Assembly (NCBI RefSeq): GCF_002287885.2
Contig: NZ_CP016768.2
Span: 806,001 to 870,000, forward strand
Direction: 5' to 3'
Origin: Candidatus Nanopelagicus limnes
Lineage (GTDB): Bacteria; Actinomycetota; Actinomycetes; Nanopelagicales; Nanopelagicaceae
DNA: 64,000 nucleotides
The notes under the pieces were generated by a model, which made no database searches, had not been told where the DNA came from, and worked only from the letters and a program-made list of their open reading frames with translations. Position numbers and translations under genes: made by a program. Each line of letters starts with the position of its first letter. Position 1 is the first letter of the stretch. Positions 27,460 to 36,604 of this stretch are shown here, piece by piece.

Positions 27460-28446
27460 CTAGCTTTTTAAAGCTTTAAGCTCTCTTCGTGCTTTACCTT
27501 TTTGCACCAATACAGGGGCTGCAACTGAGATCAAAAGCAAAATACCGGTAACAATTGTTCGCCATTGTGCGTTGATCTCTTGCAGTGTTAACCAAGATTC
27601 AACTGAGCCAGCAAGTAATACACCTGCGACAACTCCCCACATGGTTCCAATTCCACCAAATATTGAAACTCCACCTAACAAGATGGCAGAGATAACTAAT
27701 AACTCAAGACCAACACCATTATCAGCTTGGGCAGTTGAGAAGCGGAATGTGTAGATAACTCCTGCAACACCTGACATAAAGCCAGTGAAGGTGAAAACAA
27801 TCATCTTGTGTCTGACCACGTTAACACCAGCAAATTTGGCTGCCTCTGGGCTTTGACCAATAGCTAATGTGCGACGACCAAATGGCGTCTTGTGTAGAAG
27901 TAGACCAAATAAAATTCCAAAGATAATAATTAATGGCAAGGTCTTTGGCATAAATGACTTACCAATGGTGTCAAAACCAAAGCTTGTCCAAAACTCTGGG
28001 AACTCATTTACGGTGTTCTCACCAAGTAGACCATTTGCAATACCGCGGTATAGCGCCAGTGTTCCAATGGTTACAGCCAATGAACCCAAACCTAACTTTG
28101 TAACAAGGAATCCATTAACAAAACCACAGGCTGTTCCAACCAAAATACAGATAAGTATTGCCATCCAAATCGGTGCTCCCTTGGCATAACTCCAACCAAG
28201 CATTGAACTTCCTAGTGCCAAGATGGATGCAACAGATAAATCAATCTCGCCCAAGATAATCATAAATAACATAGCAAAGGCGATGATCATGATCTCTGAA
28301 GTATTAGAGAAGATGTAGGAGAAGTTAAGTGGAGTTAGAAAGTTTGAGGTGGTGAGTGAGGCAAAAACCCAAACAAGTAGAAGTAGTCCAATAATTGCAG
28401 TATCCCAACTGCGTCTTACTGAACCTAACTTGGCAAATTTTGACAT
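27460..28446 (-). CDS. Sugar ABC transporter permease (RhaQ-like)
   Basis: Integral membrane component of the importer, 328 residues with about eight to ten hydrophobic segments and the BPD_transp_2 (ribose-type) family region (GEIDLSVASILALGSSMLGW and GGVSIFGGIGTMWGVVAG). It follows the other permease by 2 nt, giving a heterodimeric pore with one ATPase, as in RhaSTPQ systems. Confidence 0.9.
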   Translation of the reverse strand: MSKFAKLGSVRRSWDTAIIGLLLLVWVFASLTTSNFLTPLNFSYIFSNTSEIMIIAFAMLFMIILGEIDLSVASILALGSSMLGWSYAKGAPIWMAILICILVGTACGFVNGFLVTKLGLGSLAVTIGTLALYRGIANGLLGENTVNEFPEFWTSFGFDTIGKSFMPKTLPLIIIFGILFGLLLHKTPFGRRTLAIGQSPEAAKFAGVNVVRHKMIVFTFTGFMSGVAGVIYTFRFSTAQADNGVGLELLVISAILLGGVSIFGGIGTMWGVVAGVLLAGSVESWLTLQEINAQWRTIVTGILLLISVAAPVLVQKGKARRELKALKS

Positions 28447-28448
28447 GA

Positions 28449-29447
28449 CTAAATCCTCTCTCTTATTCGTTGCGCCAGCAATTGTTTCTCATTTCTTACC
28501 GCCAGTACTCGATCGGCGTAGATTGCAATAATTAATAGCAAACCATTAATCGCTGCCTTCCAGAACGCATCAACGCCAAGGGCTGCTAAGCCACCTTGAA
28601 TTGTCTGCACAAGTAATGCGCCAATTACAGCTCCTACTACAGTTCCAGATCCACCCATAATTGTTACGCCACCAATTACAACGGCTGCAACAACTGCTAA
28701 CTCCTGGCCATAAAAAGCGGTGGAGTCAACCTGGGCAAATCGCATTAAATAAAACACGCCAGCAATGCCAGACATAACACCTGAGAAAACAAATGCTAGG
28801 AATGTGCGACGGAATACCTTTAAGCCAACAAGGTCTGCAGCCGGTGGGTTAGATCCAATTGCATAAGCATCTCTGCCTGACTTTGTGTACTTCATAAAGA
28901 GGGCCATCAAGATCATTGCAATAATTACCATTAAGAATGTGAAGGGCAGCAGACCAAAGTAAACCTTTTGGCCAAGTGCTAACAAGCTCTCTGGCATCTC
29001 TTGTGCGTTGTAATCAACTGAGTTTGATACAACATAAACCAAACCGCGCACAATATATAAAGTTCCTAGCGTTACCACCAATGAAGGCAATCTAAGCCCT
29101 GCCACAAGTAAGCCATTTACAATACCTACTGCAAGGCCAATAACTGAACCAATCACAAAGCATTGCACCCAGGTAAAGCTTGGATTTTTTGCACAAAAAT
29201 CTGCAACTGTCCAAGCAGATAAGCCAACGGTAGAAGCGATTGATAGATCAATATGGCGCATAACCACAATTGGTGCGATCCCAATTGCAAGGAGCGCCAC
29301 AACAGAGGTTGAGGTTAGAAGATCTCTAGTGCCATCACCTGTTAAAAATCGTGGGTTAATTAATCCGGTGCCGCCAACTGCGACAAGCAAAATAATGAAA
29401 AGACTTGATTCCCGGCTTGATGGACGAAGTTTTTTTAAGAAGTTCAT
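28449..29447 (-). CDS. Sugar ABC transporter permease (RhaP-like)
   Basis: Second permease of the importer, about 332 residues, same family as its neighbour (RHIDLSIASTVGLSAWTVAD, GGVTIMGGSGTVVGAVIGAL). The start is ATG 29445-29447, just after the ATPase stop codon, rather than an in-frame codon 36 nt earlier that would overlap the ATPase gene. Confidence 0.9.
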   Translation of the reverse strand: MNFLKKLRPSSRESSLFIILLVAVGGTGLINPRFLTGDGTRDLLTSTSVVALLAIGIAPIVVMRHIDLSIASTVGLSAWTVADFCAKNPSFTWVQCFVIGSVIGLAVGIVNGLLVAGLRLPSLVVTLGTLYIVRGLVYVVSNSVDYNAQEMPESLLALGQKVYFGLLPFTFLMVIIAMILMALFMKYTKSGRDAYAIGSNPPAADLVGLKVFRRTFLAFVFSGVMSGIAGVFYLMRFAQVDSTAFYGQELAVVAAVVIGGVTIMGGSGTVVGAVIGALLVQTIQGGLAALGVDAFWKAAINGLLLIIAIYADRVLAVRNEKQLLAQRIRERI

Positions 29448-29448
29448 A

Positions 29449-30954
29449 TTAAGCACTTCGCTTTCCGGTAGTTGCAGCCGCAATTATCTTCTCCTGCGTT
29501 GCCTCTTTACGAGATAGCTCGGCAACTTGCTTGCCTTCACGCATCACAATAATTCGATCTGCCATTCCTAATACTTCAGGAAGTTCAGATGAGATCATCA
29601 AAACTGCTTTACCTTCACTGGCTGCTTGATTTACCAAGCGGTGAACCTCTGCCTTTGTAGCAACATCAATACCGCGAGTTGGCTCATCAACAATTAATAG
29701 ATCAGGATCCGTTGCAAGCCACTTAGCCAATACTGTCTTTTGTTGATTACCACCTGAAAGACGATCAACTGGATCTGCTTGGTTTGCAAACTTAATACTT
29801 AGTTTTTCCTTCCAAGTATTAGTCAAAGTTTTCTCGCGCTTAAAGTTAATTAAGCCACGATCAGTTAATTTATCAAAGGACTCCATTGAGATATTTCGAT
29901 TAACTCCAGCCACCATAAACAATCCTTGCTGCCTGCGATCCTCAGGAACTAATGCAATCTTGCGCTTCATCGCTTCAACTGGTGAGCCAGCAGGAAGGGC
30001 TTTACCATTTAAAGTTACTGAGCCACTTTCATACTTATCAACACCAAAGATTGCTCTTGCAACCTCTGATCGGCCTGAGCCAACTAAGCCAGCAAGGGCC
30101 ACAATCTCACCTTTTTTAACATTAAATGAAACATTTCTAAAGTAGGCAGGATTTGTTAGATCTTTAACCTCAAGTACTACTGCGCCAATCTTGTTCTCTG
30201 TCTTTGGAAATAGCTCAGTTAACTCTCTTCCCACCATCTCTTTAATTACCTTTTGCAGATCAGTCTTACCAACTGGATTCTCACTCACAGTTGCGCCATC
30301 TCGCATTACGGTAATGAAGTCAGAGATTGCAAATACTTCATCCAACCTGTGGCTAACAAAGATAACCGCTTTATTAGCAGCTTTAAGTGATTTCATAACT
30401 GTCATCAATCGCTCAACTTCAGAAGCTGAAAGGGCTGCTGTTGGCTCATCCATTAAAATAATATTTGCATTCATGGATAACGCCTTTGCAATCTCAACAA
30501 CTTGTTGATCTGCAATGGAAAGACCACGAGCTTGCCGCTTTGGATCTAACTCCACACCTAACTCTTTAAATAATCGCTTTGCCTCACTTTGGGCAAACTT
30601 CCAATCAATCACCATTCCCTTTTTAGGTTGGCGACCAATAAAAACATTTTCAGCTAAAGATAGATCTAAGAAAAGGGATGGCTCCTGATAAATAACTGCC
30701 ACACCTTGATCAATGGATGCTTGCGGGGATCCGGTAATAAAATCTTTGCCACCTAATTTGATTGAGCCACCATCATTGACATGAACGCCAGACAAAATCT
30801 TAAGCATCGTGGATTTACCCGCGCCATTTTCACCAAGGAGTGCGTGAATCTCACCTGCTCTAATTTTTAGATCTGTTCCCTTTAATGCAACTGCGCCACC
30901 AAAGCGCTTTTGCACTCCACTCATTTCAAGTAGTAGATCACCCTTAGCGGCCAC
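29449..30954 (-). CDS. Sugar ABC transporter ATP-binding protein (RhaT-like)
   Basis: Drives import. The 501 residues are a tandem duplication of ABC domains, as in RbsA-type proteins: first Walker A GENGAGKS (about 41-48) with the LSIADQQ signature and ILMDEPTAAL, then a second, altered Walker A GLVGSGRSE and LSGGNQQKTVLAKWL with LIVDEPTRGID. The start is GTG 30952-30954. It is the first gene of the leftward operon, behind a roughly 160-nt leader. Confidence 0.93.
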   Translation of the reverse strand: MAAKGDLLLEMSGVQKRFGGAVALKGTDLKIRAGEIHALLGENGAGKSTMLKILSGVHVNDGGSIKLGGKDFITGSPQASIDQGVAVIYQEPSLFLDLSLAENVFIGRQPKKGMVIDWKFAQSEAKRLFKELGVELDPKRQARGLSIADQQVVEIAKALSMNANIILMDEPTAALSASEVERLMTVMKSLKAANKAVIFVSHRLDEVFAISDFITVMRDGATVSENPVGKTDLQKVIKEMVGRELTELFPKTENKIGAVVLEVKDLTNPAYFRNVSFNVKKGEIVALAGLVGSGRSEVARAIFGVDKYESGSVTLNGKALPAGSPVEAMKRKIALVPEDRRQQGLFMVAGVNRNISMESFDKLTDRGLINFKREKTLTNTWKEKLSIKFANQADPVDRLSGGNQQKTVLAKWLATDPDLLIVDEPTRGIDVATKAEVHRLVNQAASEGKAVLMISSELPEVLGMADRIIVMREGKQVAELSRKEATQEKIIAAATTGKRSA

Positions 30955-31014
30955 CGAATTACCTCATTCCTAATAGATCAATAAATCATTAGCTCTTAAG
31001 CAAATTCTCTCGCT

Positions 31015-31116
31015 GACCCTACCTTCACTTTCCTATTACGGCTAGGTAGGGCCGCCACCGCCCAGATAACAAAGAGGTAACGGGTGGCTGAGATCTTAGG
31101 ATCTGGGATTACCCCG
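31015..31116 (-). ncRNA. Candidate structured leader RNA of the sugar-transport operon
   Basis: The predicted leader contains three complementary pairs: CCCAGAT (31101-31107 on the minus strand) with ATCTGGG (31061-31067); GCCACC (31083-31088) with GGTGGC (31054-31059); and GGTAGGG/CCCTACC forming a hairpin at 31017-31051 with a 19-nt loop. In transcript order the first two interlock, as an H-type pseudoknot. Competing short stems such as GGTAA/TTACC exist. I recognise no known riboswitch class. It may be a regulatory RNA or simply overlapping operators. Confidence 0.4.
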
Positions 31117-31122
31117 CACTCC

Positions 31123-31150
31123 TTATTACCTATACATATCTATATAGCAA
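31123..31150 (-). promoter_or_regulatory. Probable promoter of the leftward transport operon
   Basis: On the minus strand TTGCTA (31145-31150) is followed after 16 nt by TAATAA (31123-31128). Transcription would begin near 31116, giving a leader of about 160 nt before the ATPase gene. Confidence 0.5.
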
Positions 31151-31202
31151 GATCTCTTATCGGTGTTGAACTTAGGTGCCAACTTAGGCAAGAGTTAAGG
31201 GT

Positions 31203-32702
31203 ATGCACCAATACCTCGCCCTAGATATGGGGGCAGAATCTGGCCGCTTGATGGCGGTAAGTATTGGAAATCAAATCACAACCAATGAGATCCATCGTTT
31301 TCAAACACCAGTTGCTACCGATCGCCATGGCAGGCGGTGTTGGGATCTGCCAAAGATAATTGATGAGATAACAACAGCGTTAAGTAAGGCAGCAAATACT
31401 GGTACCTACCTTGGTTTAGCAGTTGATACCTGGGGATTAGATTTTGGACTAATCGATCATGATGGAAAGGTAATTGATCTTCCTGTCTCACACCGTGATC
31501 ATCGAACCGATGGGATGTTAGAAAAAGCTTCTTCCCTTGTAGGAAGAGAACGATTACACAATGAGAGTGGATGCCAATTACTTGAAGTCAACTCCATCTA
31601 TCAGTTACTAGCAATCACAAATCAAACACCGGATGAGTTTAAAAAAGCAAAGCACTTGTTATTTATGCCAGATCTTGTTTTATACGCCCTAACTGGTGTT
31701 ATTGGTACTGAGTACACAATTGCCACAACCTCAGGTTTATATGATGTGGTTAATGATCAATGGGCGCTAGATCTTGCAAAGGATTTAAATATTCCCTCCC
31801 ATATTTTTGGCAAAGTTGAAAACCCAGGAAGTATCAGGGGCGTAATAAGTAAATCACTCCAAGATAAAACAGGTATTGGCCCAATTACATGTATTGCAAC
31901 TGCAAGCCATGACACAGCAGCCGCTGTATTTGCTACTCCTCTTTCATCCCCAGGGAGTGCTTACATTTCAAGTGGCACTTGGTCGTTAATGGGAGTAGAG
32001 CTTGAAAATCCTGTTGTTAACAAAACAACCTTAGAGGGGCGATTAACTAATGAGGGTGGTTATAACCGCTCCATTAGATTGCTTAGAAACATTATGGGGC
32101 TTTGGTTAATCCAAGAGGTGCGCCGTGATCTAAAAGAGTCTGGCTTTGATTTAACCTACGCGCAGTTAGTAGAGCAAGCACAGGCAGTGAAGGATCCCTT
32201 TGCATCCCTGATTTATGTTGATGCCTCAATTTTTATCCACGCCGGCGGGATGATTGAGCGAATTCAAAGATTTTGCAAAACAACAAATCAAAGTATCCCC
32301 ACTACACCAGGTGAGTTAGCACAAACAGTTTTTGCATCCCTTGCCCTGCAATACACAAAAACTTGTGATGATTTAGCGCAGTGTTCAAAGCTTGAAATGC
32401 CAGCAATACATATTGTTGGTGGCGGCTCACAAAATCAACACCTATGCCAATTAACCGCTGATATCTCAGGCAAAGAGGTTATTGCTGGCCCTGTTGAGGC
32501 AACTGCAATGGGAAATGCGATGGTGCAGGCAATTGCTCTCGGCAAGGATTCCAACTTAAAGGATACAAAATCTGCAAGAGCGCTCATCTCTAGATCTGAT
32601 TTAGGCGTGAAAAGTTTTAAACCCACCCAAGGCCAAGATCAGAATACAATTGCACAAATCCGCGCTCGTTATCAAAAGCTAACTTTGGAGGATATGCGAT
32701 GA
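31203..32702 (+). CDS. Rhamnulokinase-like FGGY kinase, second copy
   Basis: A 499-residue FGGY kinase of the RhaB branch: ALDMGAESGRLMAV at the N terminus, HRDHRTDGM sugar-site motif, YISSGTWSLMGVELENPV and IVGGGSQNQHLCQLTAD. It is clearly a paralogue of the kinase at 16982 but only distantly similar. It opens the divergent rightward operon and overlaps the aldolase gene by 4 nt, forming a kinase-aldolase pair. The substrate may be L-rhamnulose or another 1-deoxy/6-deoxy ketose such as L-fuculose. Confidence 0.85.
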   Translation: MHQYLALDMGAESGRLMAVSIGNQITTNEIHRFQTPVATDRHGRRCWDLPKIIDEITTALSKAANTGTYLGLAVDTWGLDFGLIDHDGKVIDLPVSHRDHRTDGMLEKASSLVGRERLHNESGCQLLEVNSIYQLLAITNQTPDEFKKAKHLLFMPDLVLYALTGVIGTEYTIATTSGLYDVVNDQWALDLAKDLNIPSHIFGKVENPGSIRGVISKSLQDKTGIGPITCIATASHDTAAAVFATPLSSPGSAYISSGTWSLMGVELENPVVNKTTLEGRLTNEGGYNRSIRLLRNIMGLWLIQEVRRDLKESGFDLTYAQLVEQAQAVKDPFASLIYVDASIFIHAGGMIERIQRFCKTTNQSIPTTPGELAQTVFASLALQYTKTCDDLAQCSKLEMPAIHIVGGGSQNQHLCQLTADISGKEVIAGPVEATAMGNAMVQAIALGKDSNLKDTKSARALISRSDLGVKSFKPTQGQDQNTIAQIRARYQKLTLEDMR

Positions 32703-33481
32703 GTGATTTAGTTTCCCAATTAACATCTCTCGCCATCGCAGCCGGAGACCCATCAGCTGATCTAACTATTGTGGCAGAAGGTAATGCTGCAGTCTTTGAG
32801 CCTTCCACAAATCGCTTTTTAGTTAAAGCAAGTGGTGTGGTGATGGGCAAAGCAACAATAGAGGATTGGGTTTATCTTGATTTAGCAAAGTGTGCTCAAG
32901 TTTTAGTTGATGCTAATAAACAGGGAGTAAGTAAAAAGCTAGATAAAGCATTTGATGCAATATTAAAAGAGTCTAAGACGCCAAATGGTGTAGTAAAGAA
33001 GGCCTCTATTGAAACTATGGTGCATGTAGTTGCCTTTGATCTAATGGGTGCTACCTGGTCACTACACACCCACCCAACTCCAGTTGTGGCCCTGGCTGCA
33101 AGTAAAGATGGCGCTAAACATTACAAAGCAACAGTTTTCCCAGATGAAGCAGTAGTTTGCGGACCAGTTCCATTATTTCTTCCCTACGCAGACCCTGGTC
33201 TTTCACTTGGCTTAGGTGTTTATCAAGGAGTACTTAAGTATCAAAAGAAGCATGAGAGGTCCCCTGGTCAAATTATTTTAGGAAACCATGGTCTTTGCAC
33301 CTTTGGTTCAGCAAGTTCTGAGGCACTGTCCACAACACAGATTGCAGTTAAAGCTGCCAGAGTTAGATTGGGAGCACTAAGTGCTGGCGGTATTAAGTTT
33401 GTTGGTAAAAGAGAAGCAGCATCAATTGCATATAGGCCGGATGAAATCTTGCGTCGCAAGATGTTGTCGCAAGGTAAGTAA
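32699..33481 (+). CDS. Class II aldolase/adducin family protein
   Basis: A 260-residue zinc aldolase of the FucA/RhaD fold. The metal-binding histidines are seen in WSLHTHPTP and GNHGLCTFG. It pairs with the upstream kinase and would cleave a ketose 1-phosphate to DHAP and an aldehyde. Its sequence is closer to the aldolase half of the fusion at 18388 than to stand-alone FucA by motif layout. It overlaps the kinase stop as ATGA-type coupling. Confidence 0.85.
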   Translation: MSDLVSQLTSLAIAAGDPSADLTIVAEGNAAVFEPSTNRFLVKASGVVMGKATIEDWVYLDLAKCAQVLVDANKQGVSKKLDKAFDAILKESKTPNGVVKKASIETMVHVVAFDLMGATWSLHTHPTPVVALAASKDGAKHYKATVFPDEAVVCGPVPLFLPYADPGLSLGLGVYQGVLKYQKKHERSPGQIILGNHGLCTFGSASSEALSTTQIAVKAARVRLGALSAGGIKFVGKREAASIAYRPDEILRRKMLSQGK

Positions 33482-33490
33482 AAAGAGTTA

Positions 33491-34150
33491 ATGAGAGTAA
33501 AAGCTGCCACCTTTGATATTGGCGGAGTTTTATACTCAGATGATGCCTTTAAGCGAGCAATATTTTCTGCCCTTAATCAATTAACTTCAGTTTCCCAAGA
33601 AAGCTTTGATCAGATTTATCTTGCTCACTTAAAGTCACAATCTGGCTCACTTAGATCTAAATTATGTGAAGCCTTCTTAGGCTCATTAGATAAAAAGAGT
33701 GAGCTAATGGCGATAGCCAATAAAGAATGGTTATTTAACGATAATGATCAATACCAAGATGGCAAAGATTGCTTAATAAAGCTAAAGCAAGCTGGCTTAA
33801 AGATTGGCATCATCGCCAATCAACCAAAAGTAGCAGCAGATCGTTTAAAACAAGATGGCTTATTTGAGTTAATAGATTTCCTTGGCATATCTGCCATCGT
33901 TGGCTTTGAAAAACCAGATCCAGCCTTTTTTAAGTTAGCAATCAAAGAGTTATCACTGCCTGCGCAAGAAATAATTCATATTGGTAATCGAATCGATACC
34001 GATGTTAATCCAGCCAAAGCATTGGGCATGAAAACAGTTTGGGTAAGAAGAGGGGAAGCCAATCCTGATCCTTCAAAGGATGATTTAGCAGCGGCTGATA
34101 TTACGGTGAGTGATTTAAAATCACTGCCTGAATTAATAAATGCTCTATGA
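33491..34150 (+). CDS. HAD-superfamily hydrolase
   Basis: A 219-residue haloacid dehalogenase-like protein. Motif I reads FDIGGVLYSD, where the usual second aspartate of DxD is glycine, as in a set of HAD proteins such as the YihX group. Later motifs are IIANQPK (motif II-like), K near GFEKPDP (motif III) and HIGNRIDTDV (motif IV). A sugar phosphatase is plausible in this operon, though the missing acid/base aspartate makes activity uncertain. Confidence 0.78.
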   Translation: MRVKAATFDIGGVLYSDDAFKRAIFSALNQLTSVSQESFDQIYLAHLKSQSGSLRSKLCEAFLGSLDKKSELMAIANKEWLFNDNDQYQDGKDCLIKLKQAGLKIGIIANQPKVAADRLKQDGLFELIDFLGISAIVGFEKPDPAFFKLAIKELSLPAQEIIHIGNRIDTDVNPAKALGMKTVWVRRGEANPDPSKDDLAAADITVSDLKSLPELINAL

Positions 34151-35502
34151 GTAAATCTGTCTTTATTGGCATTGATATTGCCACCTCAAATGTTAGAGCA
34201 GTTGCAATTGATAGGACAGGAACACCTCTTGCCAGGGCAAGTGAGCCACTGGCCCAAGTTATAAAGAGGGAAGATAAATCTGCCACCCAAGATAGTAAAA
34301 GTTGGATCACAGCCGTTGATAAAGTTTTAACCCATCTTTGCAAGCAATTAATTGAAGAAGGGTTTATCCCCCAATCTCTTTTAATCTCAGCGACAAGTGG
34401 CACCTTCATACTTTGCGATAAAAACTACGCACCAATAGCACCAGCTGCTATGTATAACGATGGCAGGGCAAGTGACCCTCTAGGAAGAGCTGCTGCGGTA
34501 ATAGAAGCTTCAAAACAAAGCGGGCCATTTCATTTCGCAAATACGCCTGAAGTTTTAATCGCGCATTTATCAGAGCAACCACTCCCCCAAATCCCAACCG
34601 ATAGTAGCCATGGGTTAAAGATGGGTGTTGATTTTAAAAGTAGCGATTATCTAGTTGCTACTAAAGAGCTCGCTAACTCATTGAACATAACTCTTCCTAA
34701 AGTGGTTCTACCTGGCACAAAGATTGCAACAATAAGTAATCAGATCGCAGCAAAATTGGGTATTCCACCCATTCCAATTTATGCCGGTATGACAGATGGC
34801 TGCACCGCACAAATCGCAGCAGGTGGTGCTACTGGCTCTGTTACATCCCTTGGCACAACAATGGTGATCAAAGTAGTTGCAGATAGCAATATCTCAGGGG
34901 ATGGCTTTTATTCACACCTTCTGCCATCAAATCGCTATTTATTAGGGGGTGCTAGCAATATAGGCGGAGTTAGTTATCAAAAGTATGAAGCAGAGCTTGA
35001 AAGCTTAAATAAGAAAGCAGCAGAAATTGGTGCTGCAAACTTTATTACCTATCCATTGCCCGTTACCGGTGAGAGATTCCCAATTAAATCATCCTCAATT
35101 ACAAATCTGATGTCAGCAAAGCCAGAGAGTGATGTTATGGAGTACCGCGGAATATTAGAAGGCATCGCCTTTACCGAAAAGTATGCCTATGATCTTTTGC
35201 AAAAGGCTGGCGCTAAGTTGTCACAAACTATTTACACCACCGGCGGTGGCGGTAAGTCAAAGGTCTTATCTCAAATTAGAGCAAACATATTAAATAGACC
35301 AGTTGCTATTACCAACACCACTGGCTCTGATATGGGAGCAGCATTCCTATCTTTGGCTAGCCATATAAAATCAGGTGATGATCTGACAGCTGAGTTGATG
35401 AAGATAAATATCTCACAAATTGAGATATTCAAACCGCAGCAAGATGAGGCGTTAAGTAGTAATTATCAAAAATACCTAACGCTGATCTCCCCCTACATTT
35501 AG
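34147..35502 (+). CDS. FGGY-family carbohydrate kinase
   Basis: A 451-residue FGGY kinase with GIDIATSNVRAVAID at the N terminus, DGRASDPLG, and TTGGGGKSKVLSQIRANIL toward the C terminus. It starts 4 nt before the HAD stop. It differs from the two RhaB-like and the xylulokinase-like kinases, making four FGGY kinases within about 20 kb. Substrate unknown; the following dehydratase genes hint at a sugar acid or its keto derivative. Confidence 0.82.
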   Translation: MSKSVFIGIDIATSNVRAVAIDRTGTPLARASEPLAQVIKREDKSATQDSKSWITAVDKVLTHLCKQLIEEGFIPQSLLISATSGTFILCDKNYAPIAPAAMYNDGRASDPLGRAAAVIEASKQSGPFHFANTPEVLIAHLSEQPLPQIPTDSSHGLKMGVDFKSSDYLVATKELANSLNITLPKVVLPGTKIATISNQIAAKLGIPPIPIYAGMTDGCTAQIAAGGATGSVTSLGTTMVIKVVADSNISGDGFYSHLLPSNRYLLGGASNIGGVSYQKYEAELESLNKKAAEIGAANFITYPLPVTGERFPIKSSSITNLMSAKPESDVMEYRGILEGIAFTEKYAYDLLQKAGAKLSQTIYTTGGGGKSKVLSQIRANILNRPVAITNTTGSDMGAAFLSLASHIKSGDDLTAELMKINISQIEIFKPQQDEALSSNYQKYLTLISPYI

Positions 35503-35518
35503 TAGTAGCCTTATCGAT

Positions 35519-35794
35519 ATGCGCAAGGTATTAGTTCTAAACCCAGCAGATAACATTGCAATCTGCCTTGCTGATATGGCTGCTGGCACAGTTATTGATC
35601 AAGATAATTTAAAGTTAACAATCACCCAAAAAATACCAAGAGGCCACAAAGTGGCATCAAAGTCAGTTAAAAAGGGTGAAGGAATTATTAAGTATGGCGA
35701 GCGAATGGGACATGCCACCAAAGATATTACTGTTGGAGAGCATGTTCACACCCACAATGTTTTAGGAGATCGCCTCTCCACTGAGGCGAGTTAA
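35519..35794 (+). CDS. UxaA-type dehydratase, SAF-domain small subunit
   Basis: A 91-residue protein corresponding to the N-terminal SAF domain of altronate/galactarate dehydratases: DNIAICLADMAAGTVI, IPRGHKVASKSVKKGE and KYGERMGHATKDI are all in family order, and it ends in HVHTHNV. In E. coli UxaA this part is fused to the rest; here it is its own gene, 3 nt before the next. Confidence 0.88.
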   Translation: MRKVLVLNPADNIAICLADMAAGTVIDQDNLKLTITQKIPRGHKVASKSVKKGEGIIKYGERMGHATKDITVGEHVHTHNVLGDRLSTEAS

Positions 35795-35797
35795 CTT

Positions 35798-36604
35798 ATG
35801 AGTATTACCGGCTTTGCCCATAAGGGTCGTGGTGTTGGCATAAGAGATCATCAATTGATCTTGCCTTCAGTAGTTTGCTCAACCCATGTAAGTCGAAAGA
35901 TTGCCAATGAAGTTGGCGCATTAACCTTTGCCCACCAAAATGGATGCGGAATTATTGGTATTGATGTGCCAGGAGTGGATAACTTCTTCATTGAGTTAGC
36001 AAATCATCCAAATGTGCAATCTGTATTGGTGGTTTCCCTTGGTTGTGAAACTATTCAAGGACCAGAGTTGCTACCAAAGATAAACCGAGAGTTATCAAGA
36101 TTATTAGTTATTCAAGAGTCAGGCGGCGCCACTGGCACATATGAAGCAGGTGTGGTGCAGGCAAAAGAGCTTCGAGATAACTTTAAGAGTGAGCCAAAAG
36201 CTGTAGAAAAGTTAGTAGTTGGTTTAGATCTAGCCCGCAATGTTGAGAACTTGGGCGATATTAAGAGCGCACTTATTGCAGCAGGATTTGCAGTTGAGAT
36301 TGAGGATAAGCAGGGCGTAAGTGAACATAACTTGGCAAAATTAATGAGCAAGAAAGTTCATATTATTTTCTCCTTCGCAGATGAGAATCAACCACCATCT
36401 GGCTTTCCATTAATACCAGTTATCAATATTGCATCAAGCTCCCCACTACACACCGCCCTATCTGCTGAGTTTGATCTGCCATCAACTGCAACAGCTAATG
36501 AAATGATTGCACTTCTTACCAAGGTTGGTAACGGTGAGAAAACAAAGAGTGAAGTATCTGGCATTGGTGAGATTGTCGCACCCCGTGCGGTCAGGAGTGT
36601 GTGA
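35798..36604 (+). CDS. UxaA-family hydrolase, middle-domain-only protein
   Basis: A 268-residue protein covering just the second domain of UxaA-type dehydratases: GVGIRDHQLILPSVVCSTHV, NGCGIIGID and VLVVSLGCETIQGPE. The cysteine-containing loops characteristic of the intact domain are kept, so it is likely functional. The third domain of normal UxaA is absent and is supplied by the following gene. Ends in TGATG overlap with that gene. Confidence 0.82.
   Translation: MSITGFAHKGRGVGIRDHQLILPSVVCSTHVSRKIANEVGALTFAHQNGCGIIGIDVPGVDNFFIELANHPNVQSVLVVSLGCETIQGPELLPKINRELSRLLVIQESGGATGTYEAGVVQAKELRDNFKSEPKAVEKLVVGLDLARNVENLGDIKSALIAAGFAVEIEDKQGVSEHNLAKLMSKKVHIIFSFADENQPPSGFPLIPVINIASSSPLHTALSAEFDLPSTATANEMIALLTKVGNGEKTKSEVSGIGEIVAPRAVRSV

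Noticed and set aside
31081-31120. TPP-riboswitch-like words (GGCTGAGA, then GATCTGGG) on the plus strand
   Set aside because: The conserved ACCC/GAACCTGA part and the overall P1-P5 layout are missing, and the gene downstream is a sugar kinase.
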